Positions 26,428-35,934 of a stretch of DNA of 64,000 nt are shown here, piece after piece. Both the position numbers and the translations under genes were made by a program. Source of the DNA: Lentzea xinjiangensis (GTDB lineage Bacteria; Actinomycetota; Actinomycetes; Mycobacteriales; Pseudonocardiaceae); the NCBI RefSeq assembly GCF_900110955.1, contig NZ_FOFR01000007.1, forward strand, positions 1 through 64,000, read 5' to 3'. The notes beneath the pieces are model-generated. The model was not told the DNA's origin and did no database searches. It worked only from the letters and a program-made list of their open reading frames with translations. Positions within the stretch are counted from its first letter, which is position 1. Each line of letters opens with the position of its first letter.

Positions 26428-27717
26428 TCAGAAGCCGCTCGGGAACGTCTCCGGCTCCAGGGTGTCGATCTGACGGCTGTGCAGCGGGTGGAGGGCGTGC
26501 GTCCCGCCGACCCAGAGGAAGGCGTCGTAGCGGTCGCCGAGCACGGTGGGCAGGTAGTTGCGCACGCGCTCGTGCGCGGGGTCGTAGACGACACCGATGG
26601 CGCGGTGGGGGAGTGTCGCGGTGAGCAGGTCGGGACGTTCGCCGCGGGGGAAGACCATCAGCGCCCGCTCGGGTGCGTCCGCGTGCAGCACGTGTTCGAG
26701 CGAGCCGGGCCGGGCCGCCGGAACCGGCATCTCACGCAGGGGCGCGCCCCACGAGCTCCCCGCGACGACCGTGCCGTGGTGGCTGCCGAAACCGATCAGC
26801 ACCACCTGGTCCTCGCCGTGGCGCTCGCGGGCGAGCTGGCCGAGGGTGAGCGTGCCGGAGGCCGCCATGCCGGTGGCGCGGGCATCGCCGACATGGGTGT
26901 TGTGCGCCCAGACGACGGCCTTGGCGCCGTCGCCGTAGTGCGACAGGAGCCGGTGCAGCGTGTCGTCCATGTGACGGTCGCGGATGTTCCAGGACTCCGG
27001 CCCGCCGGCCATCATCGCCCGGTAGTACCGCTCGGCGCCGGCCACGACCTCGGCGTTCTGCCAGGCTTCGAAGGTGCCGCCGCTCTCGGCCGCGGCGCGT
27101 TCGCGCAGGCGCACCAGAAGGTCGGCCACCTCGTTCTCGCAACCGGCCGGGATCAAGCGGGTGATCATGGCGTAGTCCCGTGCGCTTTCGCCGTACGGCT
27201 CGAAGCAGCGGTAGGCGGCCAACGCCGCGGGCACCTCGGCTGGGTCGTGCTCGCGGAGGTGGACCATGATCTCGCGCAGCGACTCCCACAGCGAGTACAC
27301 GTCCAGACCGTGGAAGCCCACCCGCTCGTCGTCCCCGAGCGCGGCGTTGTGAGCGCGCAGCCAGCGGGTGAAGTCGAGCACCTCCTCGTTGGCCCACATC
27401 CACGTCGGCCACCGGTCGAACGCCAGCAGGGCGCCTCGCGGGTCGTCGGGCGCCTCGGGGGAGCAGCGCACGGCGTGGTTCACCCGGTCGCAGTCCGGCC
27501 AGTCGCCTTCCACGGCGACGAAGGAGAAGCCCTTCTCGGCGATCAGCCGCTGGGTGAGGGCGGCGCGCCACCGGTAGAACTCGTGGGTGCCGTGGCTGGC
27601 CTCGCCGATCATGACCACGCGCGCGTCCCCGACGCGGTCGAGCAGCACGTCGAAGTCGCCGGGGTCGGTCAACGGCGCGCAGAGCGCCACGACCTCGTCT
27701 CCGAAGCGGCGGCTCAT
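26428..27717 (-). CDS. Erythromycin esterase family protein
   Basis: A protein of 429 aa with GEASHGTHEFYRWRAALTQRLI, VAVEGDWPDC, VVWAHNTHVGDARAT and GSSWGAPLREMPVP. These are the family positions around the catalytic His/Glu residues of EreA/EreB-like hydrolases. Many actinomycete members do not confer macrolide resistance, so the substrate is open. ATG 27717 follows GGAGGAG. It is a single-gene unit. Confidence 0.88.
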   Translation of the reverse strand: MSRRFGDEVVALCAPLTDPGDFDVLLDRVGDARVVMIGEASHGTHEFYRWRAALTQRLIAEKGFSFVAVEGDWPDCDRVNHAVRCSPEAPDDPRGALLAFDRWPTWMWANEEVLDFTRWLRAHNAALGDDERVGFHGLDVYSLWESLREIMVHLREHDPAEVPAALAAYRCFEPYGESARDYAMITRLIPAGCENEVADLLVRLRERAAAESGGTFEAWQNAEVVAGAERYYRAMMAGGPESWNIRDRHMDDTLHRLLSHYGDGAKAVVWAHNTHVGDARATGMAASGTLTLGQLARERHGEDQVVLIGFGSHHGTVVAGSSWGAPLREMPVPAARPGSLEHVLHADAPERALMVFPRGERPDLLTATLPHRAIGVVYDPAHERVRNYLPTVLGDRYDAFLWVGGTHALHPLHSRQIDTLEPETFPSGF

Positions 27718-27914
27718 CAGGACTCCTCCGTTGCCGGCTCACCTGCTGTGGCCAGCCGGAGTACCCACGGGAGAGCCCGGCAAACGGCGCCTGCGCCTTC
27801 GCCCGGTCGGCCCGGACGCTCTCGCGGCACACCGGGTACGACGCCGACGTCAGCCGGGCGCTACTGGAGGCGTGTGTGGTGGTGTGCAAGACATGTGGCG
27901 ATGAGTGTGAAGCG

Positions 27915-28620
27915 CACGGCTGATCGCGCACGACGGCGTGTGGCCGTTCATCGCCTCCGTCGGCTGCGCGGCCCTGCCGCGGGTCGAAGGGCTTCCCCTG
28001 CCGGAGGACGGTTCGCTGCTGTTCTTCCTGCACCACGAATGGGACCTGCTGGACCCGCTCGGCCCCGGTGAGCCGAAGCACGCGCGGGTCCTGCACGTCC
28101 CGGCGGGCGCGGAGACGGCGGTGGCGCCACCACCGCCCGGCCATGACAGCACGCGGTTCTTCGCCGAGGACCTCCCGTTCCTCATCCCCGAGTACCCGCT
28201 CTTCGCGTGGGTCGAGGCGGTCCTGCCGGAGTGGCTCGAGGGGAGCGACGCGGTGATCGACTCGGTGATCGACTCGGGTGCCACGCGGCGGCTGCTCGAC
28301 GAGCTGAAGCACGTCGACGACCTGTGCGAGGTCGTCGACGGCCTCTGGCTGGGCCTTTTTCCCGGATGGCGTCCGCGAACCTCGGGAACCGGTCCGCGGA
28401 CGGCCCCGAGCTCCCGGCGGCGGAGCGGTTCCGGCTGAGAGACGAGGAGGAGGCTCGGCTGGTCCGGGAATGGGTGCCGCTCGCGCAGTTCTGCAGCGGG
28501 AGCGACTACCACTGCGGATGCTTCCTGATCAGCTTCGACGACCTCGCCGCCAAGCGCTTCGACAACATGCGCTCGTTCACGATGTTCACCGAGCAGGTCG
28601 CGCGCGGCCCGGTCGTGGCG
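27915..28620 (+). pseudogene. Decayed DUF1963 (YwqG-like) gene
   Basis: One frame reads WPFIASVGCAALP, GSLLFFLHHEWDLLD and LKHVDDLCEVVDGLW (27940-28360), typical of DUF1963. The expected glycine-rich middle is missing. A second frame then carries DEEEARLVREWVPLAQF and DYHCGCFLISFDDLAAKRFDNMRS (about 28430-28600), matching the family C-terminus. A third frame may cover FPDGVREPR between them. At least two shifts plus loss of the normal N-terminus argue for real decay rather than a single error. It abuts the end of the convergent monooxygenase gene. Confidence 0.65.
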
Positions 28621-28641
28621 GGTGCCCGTGTCGCACGGATT

Positions 28642-29838
28642 TCACGTCGTGGGCGCGAAGTCCGGCAGGGTGAGGGCCGAGTGGGCCGGTCGTCCCCGTC
28701 CGGGGGGCATGGTGGTGAGGTGGCGCAGCCTGTCGTTGCGCTGCCGCAGGTCCTCGGCGGTGACGGGGAACAGCGTGGCGCCGCCCTTGCCGACCAGGTC
28801 CTGGTTCGCGGTCACGAACTCGCGGGTGGTGCGCTCGTAGGCGGCGAAGCCCTCGGCGTGGTCGCCTCCGGCGAGGGCGTGGGCGAGCATGTAGGCGCCG
28901 ACGAGCGCGAGGCTCGTGCCCTGGCCGGTGAGGAACGAGGGCGCGTAGGCGGCGTCGCCCACCAGCGCGACCCTGCCGCTGGACCAGCGGGGCATGCGGA
29001 TCTGGCTGACCGCGTCGAAGTACAGGTCCTGCGCGCCGCGCATGGCGGTGACCATCCCGGGGACCTCCCAGCCGGCGCCGGCGAAGACCTCGGTGAGCAG
29101 GTTCCGCTGGGCGGCCAGGTCACCGAAGGCGTGGAACGGCGGATCCGGCAGGGCGCAGTTGAGGAACGCGTGCACCTCGTCGTCGTCCCCGGCGGCGTAG
29201 AGCGCCGCGGCCCTGCCGGGGGCGTTCCACATGACGGTCTCGTGGGAGAGCCCGAAGGTGTTGGGCATGGTGAACACGGCGAAGCAGTAGCCGAGGTAGC
29301 GGTGGAACTGCTCTTCCGGGCCGAACAGCAGTTCGCGGGTGCGGGAGTGCGTGCCGTCCGCACCGATCACCACGTCGAACGAACGGCTGCCGCCGGAGCG
29401 GAAGGTGACGTCGACGCCGTCGTCGTGCTGGTCGAGGGTGGCGATCGAGTCGTCGAACACGAACTCGACGTCGTCGCGGACCGCCGCGTAGAGCGCCTCG
29501 GTCAGGTCCCCGCGCCGGACCTCCAGATCACGTCCCCCCACGCCGCCGGTGATGGCGTGGGGGTGCAGCGAGGCCACCTCGTCGCCGTCCCCTTCGCGGA
29601 AGGTCAGCCGGCGCAGGTCGATGTGCGCGTCCTGCAACCGGGGCAGGACTCCCATCCTGCGCACGACGTCGAGCGCGGTGCCGCGGATGTCGATGGGGTA
29701 GCCACCGCTGCGCGGCGCGCTCGCCTTCTCGACGACCGTCACCTCGTGGCCGCAGCGGTGGAGCCAGAACGCGAGAACCGGGCCCGCGACGCTCGCTCCG
29801 GAGATCAGGACCTTGCGCTTCCGCGTGGTGCGGGTCAT
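28642..29838 (-). CDS. FAD-dependent monooxygenase (PHBH/TetX-like)
   Basis: A protein of 398 aa. ISGASVAGPVLAFWLHRCGHEVTVVEKA is the FAD-binding dinucleotide fold, VVIGADGTHSRTRELL the DG motif and GRVALVGDAAYAPSFLTGQGTSLALVGAYML the second FAD site. It hydroxylates an unknown aromatic or polyketide-like substrate with NAD(P)H and O2. Its start overlaps the MFS stop (ATGA), so it is the last gene of a five-gene run beginning with DUF3500. A detoxification or catabolic role with the adjacent exporter is inferred. Confidence 0.87.
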   Translation of the reverse strand: MTRTTRKRKVLISGASVAGPVLAFWLHRCGHEVTVVEKASAPRSGGYPIDIRGTALDVVRRMGVLPRLQDAHIDLRRLTFREGDGDEVASLHPHAITGGVGGRDLEVRRGDLTEALYAAVRDDVEFVFDDSIATLDQHDDGVDVTFRSGGSRSFDVVIGADGTHSRTRELLFGPEEQFHRYLGYCFAVFTMPNTFGLSHETVMWNAPGRAAALYAAGDDDEVHAFLNCALPDPPFHAFGDLAAQRNLLTEVFAGAGWEVPGMVTAMRGAQDLYFDAVSQIRMPRWSSGRVALVGDAAYAPSFLTGQGTSLALVGAYMLAHALAGGDHAEGFAAYERTTREFVTANQDLVGKGGATLFPVTAEDLRQRNDRLRHLTTMPPGRGRPAHSALTLPDFAPTT

Positions 29839-31232
29839 CCCTTGGCTCCTTTGTGCATGGTGCGGGTGACGAGCAGCGCCAGCGCGGTGACGGCGCCGGC
29901 GATGACGAGGCAGGTGACGAAGGCCGATTCCGCGGAGACGTTCGACCCGGCGGGGGTTCCGGCGGTCAGGATGGCGCCGCAGATCTGCATACCGACGGCG
30001 AAGCCGAGCACCCGCGTCACCAGGACCAGGCTCGTGGCGATGCCGGTGTCACCCTCGTCGACGGAGGTCGCGGTGCTGCTCAGCATCGCGGTGACGCACA
30101 GGCCGTTGCCGAACCCGATCAGCACCTTGGCGATGACGAGGTGCCAGACCTCGCTGTGCACGGCGGCCAATCCCAGCAGGGAGATGACCAGCAGGACGAC
30201 ACCGGTGGTGACCACGGCACGTGAGCCGAAACGCCGTGCTCCGATGCCCCCGATCGGCCCGGCCGCGGACGCGGCGATGACGCCGGGCAGCAGGTAGAAC
30301 CCGGTCAGCGTGGCACTGGCTCCGAACCCGTACCCGTCGCCGGAGATTCCGAGCAGCTGCGTGACGAGGTAGGTCCCGCCCGCGGTGCCCATGCAGATCA
30401 CGAACGTCAGCAAGCACGACTTCCACACCGCGGGCCGGGCGAGCATGGCCAGGTCGACCATCGGCGCGACCGCGCGCCGTTCGACGAACACCCATCCCGT
30501 CGTGAGGGCGATCAGCAGCACGACGAGGCCGGCGAACACGAGTGGCTGGGACGCGATGTGGGCCGCGAGCGCGAGCACGAGCATGAGCGTGACCAGTGTC
30601 GCGCTCAGCAACGCGAACCCGGGCCAGTCGATTCCCGCATCGTCGGAGCGACCAGGTGGGTCGTGCGGCATCAGCCGGTTCGTCGCCATGGTCGCCACGA
30701 TGACGACGATTGTGGGCAGCGCGAACAGCCAGTGCCGGGAGAGCTGCTCGGCCACCGGTCCGGCGGCCACCAGACCCACCATCCCGCCGCCGACGAACAT
30801 TCCGCTGACGGTCCCGATGGCGACCTTCGCATCGCCTGCGGGGAGGTACTTGCGCACGAGGATGAACGACAGCGGCAGGGCACCCACCATCGCGCCCTGC
30901 AGCAACTGGCCGAACAGTAGCACGGGCAGATTGGGTGCCAGAGCGGACACCAGGCCACCGACGCTGACCACGGACATGAGCTTGATCAGGACCGATTTTC
31001 CGCCATAGCGGTCGCCGAGCTTGCCGGCGATCGGGGTGACGAGCGCGCCGGTGATCAGCAGCACGATGCTCAGCAGCGCCCCTTCGGCGGGACTCATGTC
31101 CAGCTCGCGTTGCAGCAGCGGGAGCGTCGGCGTCACCACCGACTCCAGGGCGCCGGTGGCCAGCGCCAGCACGCCCAGCGCTCCGAGAGCGGCCTTGCCG
31201 ATGGTGGCCGGGGGAGACGCAGCTGTGGTCAT
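29835..31232 (-). CDS. MFS transporter, DHA2-like
   Basis: A protein of 465 aa with about fourteen hydrophobic helices (LGALGVLALATGALESVVTPTLPLLQRELD at the N-terminus; GKLGDRYGGKSVL is the TM2-3 motif A). The length and helix count fit the DHA2 drug:H+ antiporter group. ATG 31232 follows GAGG. It lies 11 bases after the DUF1275 gene and overlaps the monooxygenase start, so it is in the same transcript. Confidence 0.85.
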   Translation of the reverse strand: MTTAASPPATIGKAALGALGVLALATGALESVVTPTLPLLQRELDMSPAEGALLSIVLLITGALVTPIAGKLGDRYGGKSVLIKLMSVVSVGGLVSALAPNLPVLLFGQLLQGAMVGALPLSFILVRKYLPAGDAKVAIGTVSGMFVGGGMVGLVAAGPVAEQLSRHWLFALPTIVVIVATMATNRLMPHDPPGRSDDAGIDWPGFALLSATLVTLMLVLALAAHIASQPLVFAGLVVLLIALTTGWVFVERRAVAPMVDLAMLARPAVWKSCLLTFVICMGTAGGTYLVTQLLGISGDGYGFGASATLTGFYLLPGVIAASAAGPIGGIGARRFGSRAVVTTGVVLLVISLLGLAAVHSEVWHLVIAKVLIGFGNGLCVTAMLSSTATSVDEGDTGIATSLVLVTRVLGFAVGMQICGAILTAGTPAGSNVSAESAFVTCLVIAGAVTALALLVTRTMHKGAKG

Positions 31233-31243
31233 GGCAGTCCTCT

Positions 31244-31987
31244 TCACAGGTTCGGGATCGGTGGGATGTCCGCCGTGCGCGTGGCGCTGTGGCCGGAGGA
31301 GCGAGCGGACGCGTGGCCGAGCCCGCTCACGGCGAGCACGACGAGCGCCGCCGCCGCTACCGCGAGGCCCTCGTGCACCTGGCACAGCGCCGCGCCGGCG
31401 ACCGCTCCGGCGACGAGGAGCGCGACGGCCGCGACTCGTCGCTTCGCCCCCTGGTGGCGGGCCGCACCCAGCCGGGAGTCGGCGGCGAGCCCGGTGAGCG
31501 TGGAGGTGACGACGACGGTGGTGACGTCCTTCACCGCCAGGTGGCGGGCCGTCGCCGCCTGCGCCCCCATGGCGAGCGCCAGCGCTGCCGCCAGCACCGC
31601 GCGGGTGACGGCGGAGCCGACGCCGACGACGGTCGTGGCGAGAGCTGTGGCGGCCAGCACCAGTCCGACGCCGCCCAGCAGCCCGGTGTGCGGAGAGCCC
31701 CAGCCGGGCGCGGCGGTCCGCAGGGCCCGTCCGGCCGCGGCCGCGCCGGCGAGGAAGGACAGCAGCGCCACGGCCGGGCCGAGCACCGGCAGCCCCGTCC
31801 CCGGCACCGCCGCCATCCCGAGGATGACCACGTTGCCCGTCATGTTGCCCGCGAACACCTGGTCCAGGCGCAGGTAGCCGACGGCGTCGACGACCCCCGT
31901 CGCGAAGGTGAGCGCGAGCATCAGGTGCACCGGCGTCATGTGCCGGCGCACGAGCCGCCCGCGGGTGCGGGTCGTGGAGGCCGTCAT
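31244..31987 (-). CDS. DUF1275 (YoaK) family membrane protein
   Basis: A protein of 247 aa with about six hydrophobic segments. LMLALTFATGVVDAVGYLRLDQVFAGNMTGNVVILGM and VVVTSTLTGLAADSRLG are the diagnostic YoaK sequences. The transported substrate is unknown. Its start overlaps the stop of the gamma-glutamyltransferase-like gene (ATGA), which ties it to that gene. Confidence 0.88.
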   Translation of the reverse strand: MTASTTRTRGRLVRRHMTPVHLMLALTFATGVVDAVGYLRLDQVFAGNMTGNVVILGMAAVPGTGLPVLGPAVALLSFLAGAAAAGRALRTAAPGWGSPHTGLLGGVGLVLAATALATTVVGVGSAVTRAVLAAALALAMGAQAATARHLAVKDVTTVVVTSTLTGLAADSRLGAARHQGAKRRVAAVALLVAGAVAGAALCQVHEGLAVAAAALVVLAVSGLGHASARSSGHSATRTADIPPIPNL

Positions 31988-33783
31988 CGGCCCACCGCGT
32001 AACCCTGGGCGCCGCGCGGGTTCGCCGCCGCCTGGAGGACGCCGGTGTCCGGATCACGCGTGACGACCGACAACCGGCCCTGGCTCCAGGGGCCGGAGAC
32101 GGTCACGTCGTGACCGCGTCCGACCAGCTCGGCGACGACCGCCTCGCCCGCTCGCCGCTCGACCACCAGCCCGCCCGGCGTCCAGGTGCGCGGCCAGAAC
32201 GAGCTCACCACCGCGGTGGTGTGGAACGCGGGAGCGTCGATCGCCTCCTGCGGGTCAAGGCCCAGCGCGAGCGTGCGCACCAGGTACAGCAGCTGCCACT
32301 GGTCTTGCTGGTCGCCTCCCGGCGTGCCCAAGGCGGCCACCGGCTTGCCGTCGCGCAGCAGCAGGGTCGGAGTCAGCGTCGTGCGGGGCCGCCGTCCTGG
32401 CGTGAGGGCTGACGGAGCGGCGGGGTCGAGCCAGGTCATCTGGAGCCGCGTGCCCAGCGCGAAACCGAGGTCCGGCACGGCGGGGGAGGACTGGAGCCAC
32501 CCTCCCGACGGGGTGGCCGAGATGATGTTGCCCCAGCGGTCGACGACGTCGATGTGGCAGGTGTCGCCCCTGGTCTCCCCGGTCTGCTGCACGGTGGGTT
32601 CCCCGGTCCCGTCGGCCGGACCGGCGGGCCGCCTGGTGACCAGGGGAGGCGTGAACGGCTCGACGCCGATGTCGCCGGGCCGGAACTCGGTCGACGCGAC
32701 CTCACCGATCAGGCCGGCCCGCTCTTCGCCGTAGCGCGGGGAGAGCAGGCGGCGCAGCACGGACTCCGCGTCCGCCGGGGCCAGGTGCCCGTAGTACGCC
32801 TCCCGGTCCGCCATGGCGAGCTTCACGGCCTCGGTGATCGTGTGGATGCCCAGGGCGGTCGACGGGTCGATCCGCTCGTCGTCGAAGTGGTCGAGCATCG
32901 TGAGGGCCTGCAGCAGCACGGGCCCCTGGGACCACAGGCCCGCCTTCGCCACCGTGGCCCCGCGGAACCGCGCGGTGACCGCGGGCTCGAGCGACGGGGT
33001 GAAGTCGGCCGCGGTGAGCACCCCGGCGTGGTCGCGGCCGGAGGAGTGCCGGTGGGGCACCGCCGCGAACTCGGCCATCGCGGTGGCGAACCCGGTTCGC
33101 CACGTGTCGCGCGCGGCGTGGATTCGCGCCGTTCTCGTCTCACCGGTGGCCGCGGCGGCCAGCCCGCGCAGGGTCCTGGCGTAGGTGGCGTTCACGAGGG
33201 TCGAGAAGGGCTGTGGAACTCGTCCTCCCGGCATCCACAGCGCGTACGACGTCGGCCAGTGCGTGCGGAACAGGTCCTCGACCGTGGCCAGCACGCGGGC
33301 GAGCTGCGGCACGACCGGAACACCGCGCTCGGCGTAGCCGACCGCGTAGGCCAGGACGTCCGTGAGCTCCCAGGTGCCGAACTCGGCGAGCAGCCACAGC
33401 CAGGAGTCGACGGCGCCGGGAACGGCGGCGGCCAGTGCGCCCGCTCCCGGGACGTGGTCCAGCCCCTCGGCCACGAAGTGCTCGATCGTGGCACCTCGTG
33501 GGGCGTGGCCTTGCCCCGCCAGCACGAGCGGCGCCGGGTTCGCGGCCGTGGCGAGCACGGCGACGAGGTCACCGCCCGGCCCGTTGAGGTGGGGTTCGGC
33601 CACGTGCAGCACGAAGGCACCGGCCGTGGCCGCGTCGAACGCGTTGCCACCCCGCTCCAGGACGGACTGGGCCGTCGCGGAAGCCAGCCAGTGCGTCGAC
33701 GCGCACATGCCGAAGGATCCGCGGAGCGTGGGACGTGTGGTGTGCGGCAACGCATCGGTCGGTGGCGGTGGTGGACCGGCCAT
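31984..33783 (-). CDS. Gamma-glutamyltransferase family Ntn-hydrolase
   Basis: A protein of 599 aa. ASATAQSVLERGGNAFDAATAGAFVLHVAEPHLNGPGGD matches the large-subunit N-terminus. GDTCHIDVVDRWGNIISATPSGGW holds the expected autocleavage and nucleophile Thr (T408, in DTCH), followed by TLTPTLLLRDGKPVAALGTPGGD. No signal peptide is seen, so a cytoplasmic place is likely, unlike classical periplasmic GGT. The usual substrate-binding residues differ enough that cephalosporin or other amide substrates remain possible. It follows DUF3500 by 15 bases. Confidence 0.85.
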   Translation of the reverse strand: MAGPPPPPTDALPHTTRPTLRGSFGMCASTHWLASATAQSVLERGGNAFDAATAGAFVLHVAEPHLNGPGGDLVAVLATAANPAPLVLAGQGHAPRGATIEHFVAEGLDHVPGAGALAAAVPGAVDSWLWLLAEFGTWELTDVLAYAVGYAERGVPVVPQLARVLATVEDLFRTHWPTSYALWMPGGRVPQPFSTLVNATYARTLRGLAAAATGETRTARIHAARDTWRTGFATAMAEFAAVPHRHSSGRDHAGVLTAADFTPSLEPAVTARFRGATVAKAGLWSQGPVLLQALTMLDHFDDERIDPSTALGIHTITEAVKLAMADREAYYGHLAPADAESVLRRLLSPRYGEERAGLIGEVASTEFRPGDIGVEPFTPPLVTRRPAGPADGTGEPTVQQTGETRGDTCHIDVVDRWGNIISATPSGGWLQSSPAVPDLGFALGTRLQMTWLDPAAPSALTPGRRPRTTLTPTLLLRDGKPVAALGTPGGDQQDQWQLLYLVRTLALGLDPQEAIDAPAFHTTAVVSSFWPRTWTPGGLVVERRAGEAVVAELVGRGHDVTVSGPWSQGRLSVVTRDPDTGVLQAAANPRGAQGYAVGR

Positions 33784-33798
33784 GGACGTCGGCTCCGT

Positions 33799-34932
33799 TC
33801 AAGAGCGGTGCGTGGTGGCTTGGCGCGCGTGGTGCGCGGCGTGGTGGGCGGCCAGCACGTCGCCGCCGAAGTCGGTCTCCGGGTCACGCCACACGGCGTG
33901 CGCGTGGTTGGCGCCGCGGTGGACGTTGGTCCACTCGATGAGCAACCGCGGGCCTTGCAGGCGGTAGTAGTGCGGTTCACCCGCCGCGGTCGAGCCGGCC
34001 CAGGCGAGGTGCACGGCGTCGAGCGCCGCCGGGTCGTCGTAACGGGGCAGCGGGGACAGCCCGTCCGGAACGCGGCCGAGGTAGGTGCTCAGCAGGGCTC
34101 GCAGCAGTTCCCGTTGCCCCGCGTCGAGCTCACCGCCCGGCACCCCGCCGGGCGTCGGCGTGAGGGCCAGCGCCCGCTGGTCCGCACCGTCGAGACCGGT
34201 GACGGACTGCCCGGCGCGGTCGGGGACGTGCGGCCCGGGACGCCAGAGCTCGCTGCGCCTCACCACGCGGTCCTCGACCGTGGTGCTGTTGCCCGCCACG
34301 ACGTCGTTCGGGGCGCGGGGCAGCAGCAGCGTGCGGGCGGCCAGCTCGGGGCGCAGCGAGCGGACCAGTTCGCGGGCCAGGTCCTCCGCCGTCCCCAGCG
34401 GTCGCAGCGCCGCCCCGCCCAGCAGCGGTGCCGCGGCCGGGTCGGCACCCAGGAAGCACGGCGTGGTGGCGACGACCCGCCCGTCCACCACCAGGTAGTT
34501 GAGCGACACGTGGTGGCCGCCGAACCGCCACCCCCACGGTCGCCGCCCACCCGGCTCACCGAAGACGCGCAGGTAGTACCTGCCCGGATCGCGGGTGCGC
34601 TCCCGGCCCCAGTTCACCGAGAAGCCCTCGACGCGGTCGAGCACGTTCTCCAGGCCGAGCACGGTGGCGACCGTGGTGTAACCGGCTTCGGACAGTCCAC
34701 TCGCGACCAGGCGCATCACCATCCGGTGCTGGGCGGGACGCTGCTCGTGGAAGGTCAGGCCGCCGTGGTCGGTCGGTGTGTAGAACCAGCGGGTGCGTTC
34801 CGCCTCGGCGTCACCGTCGAGGCCCGGCGCCGGCCCGACCGCCACCTCGCGCTGGCCGGGGTCGAGGGAGTCGAGCCACGTTCCGGCCGCCTCCGCCATC
34901 CGCGTGGCGACCTCAAGACCGGTGTCGGCCAC
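33799..34932 (-). CDS. DUF3500 family protein
   Basis: A protein of 377 aa with WFYTPTDHGGLTF, GRYYLRVFGEP, WGWRFGGHHVSLNYLVVDG, PCFLGADPA and YYRLQGPRLLIEWTNVH, characteristic of DUF3500. The HH and the C-terminal His cluster could form a metal site, but the reaction is not known. GTG 34932 follows GGAGGAGGG. It is the promoter-proximal gene of the five-gene run, about 35 bases downstream of a shared operator-like element. Confidence 0.85.
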   Translation of the reverse strand: MADTGLEVATRMAEAAGTWLDSLDPGQREVAVGPAPGLDGDAEAERTRWFYTPTDHGGLTFHEQRPAQHRMVMRLVASGLSEAGYTTVATVLGLENVLDRVEGFSVNWGRERTRDPGRYYLRVFGEPGGRRPWGWRFGGHHVSLNYLVVDGRVVATTPCFLGADPAAAPLLGGAALRPLGTAEDLARELVRSLRPELAARTLLLPRAPNDVVAGNSTTVEDRVVRRSELWRPGPHVPDRAGQSVTGLDGADQRALALTPTPGGVPGGELDAGQRELLRALLSTYLGRVPDGLSPLPRYDDPAALDAVHLAWAGSTAAGEPHYYRLQGPRLLIEWTNVHRGANHAHAVWRDPETDFGGDVLAAHHAAHHARQATTHRS

Positions 34933-34968
34933 CGCCGCCCTCCTCCCTGCACAAAGTGTAACTGTCGT

Positions 34969-34990
34969 ATGAGTTGAGACGACTCTATCA
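34969..34990. promoter_or_regulatory. Operator-like element A of the 35-38 kb locus
   Basis: ATGAG-N10-TCTATCA lies in an A/T-rich patch 37-58 bases before the DUF3500 start. Similar sites with a five-base spacer precede the RraA gene (37865-37881) and the SnoaL-like gene (38615-38631). TATGAGTTGA here (34968-34977) is repeated exactly at 38650-38659. Confidence 0.5.
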
Positions 34991-35316
34991 GATAATGCTC
35001 GAAGTGGAATGCCGGTTGGGGGCGTGGAGCGGACTGTGTTGGGCGGCGAGGCGAGCCGGAACGGGCCGGGTGGAAGAGGGGAGTGGTGTGCGCGGGTGTG
35101 CGAACGGTCTGCCGCCCGCCGCTCGTCAGGGGTTCGGCGGGCGGAGATGACGGCGGCCCCGGCGTTTCCGCCCGAGCCGTGCGTTCTCGCGGTGGTTACG
35201 CGACGGGACCCGAGGAGATCAGGCCCGCGGCTGTGGCTCGGCGACCGCTGTCACGCGAGCGCCACTCCTGCTCAGCCCGGTCTGACTCAGCCCGGTCCAA
35301 CTCAGCGGGGTCCTGC
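34991..35316. repeat. Gene-free stretch with 15-base tandem repeats
   Basis: Between the DUF3500 promoter and the TetR stop there is no recognisable gene. At 35268-35326 there are four copies of a ~15-base unit around CTNACTCAGCCCGGT; the last overlaps the TetR stop codon. Read on the minus strand each unit holds an in-frame TGA, so the TetR frame meets several stops in a row. Confidence 0.6.
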
Positions 35317-35934
35317 TCAGCCCACCCTGGCCCAGCCGCGCAGCGCGCCGCAGTACGCCTCGGTCAGCCGGGTGATGACCTCGCGGCGGGACAGGCGCCT
35401 CTCCTGCAGCAAATCCTGGACCTCGCGCGGATCGAAGATCATGTTGTTGAGGAACAGGGCGTCCTCGAGCATCTCGTGCGGGAGGCCGATGTCGTCCAGC
35501 AGCCCTCGGACGGGCTCGCTCCAGGCGTCCCGCATGGTGGCGATGATCTCGTTCCCGTCGTGGAGCCGCTCCAGGTAGCCCCGCCGGGACCGGAGCTGGA
35601 CCAGTGCCGGGCCGTGCTGGGCGAGGAGGTCCACCCACTTGTCCACGACGGCGTCGAAGAGCGGCCGGCCCTGCGCGGTCGAGGTCGAGGTGAAGTCGCT
35701 GAGCTCCTCGACGACGCTGAGCACGTAGGCCGCGAGCACCTCCTCCATCGAGGAGAAGTAGCGGTAGGCGGTGGCCGGGCCGATCTCCGCGCGGGCCGCG
35801 ACCGCCTGCATGGTGAGCTCGTCGGGTGCTTCCCTCGCGAGCTCACCGACGGCCTCGAGGAGACGCCGGCGGTTGCGGCGGGTGTCACTGCGCAACTTGC
35901 GCCCCCCACGTGGGGCGGCCTGCCGATCGGACAC
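35317..35934 (-). CDS. TetR family transcriptional regulator
   Basis: A protein of 205 aa from GTG 35934, with GGAGGAGG upstream. The helix-turn-helix is RRLLEAVGELAREAPDELTMQAVAARAEIGPATAYRYFSSMEEVLAAYV. The C-terminal ligand domain is not assigned. It lies in the middle of the 31-38 kb locus, where three promoters share an operator-like motif, and is the best local candidate to bind it. Confidence 0.9.
   Translation of the reverse strand: MSDRQAAPRGGRKLRSDTRRNRRRLLEAVGELAREAPDELTMQAVAARAEIGPATAYRYFSSMEEVLAAYVLSVVEELSDFTSTSTAQGRPLFDAVVDKWVDLLAQHGPALVQLRSRRGYLERLHDGNEIIATMRDAWSEPVRGLLDDIGLPHEMLEDALFLNNMIFDPREVQDLLQERRLSRREVITRLTEAYCGALRGWARVG

Noticed and set aside
26428-27717. Calling the erythromycin-esterase-like protein a macrolide resistance gene
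   Set aside because: The family is broad in actinomycetes and nothing in context (no macrolide cluster or efflux partner) supports that substrate.
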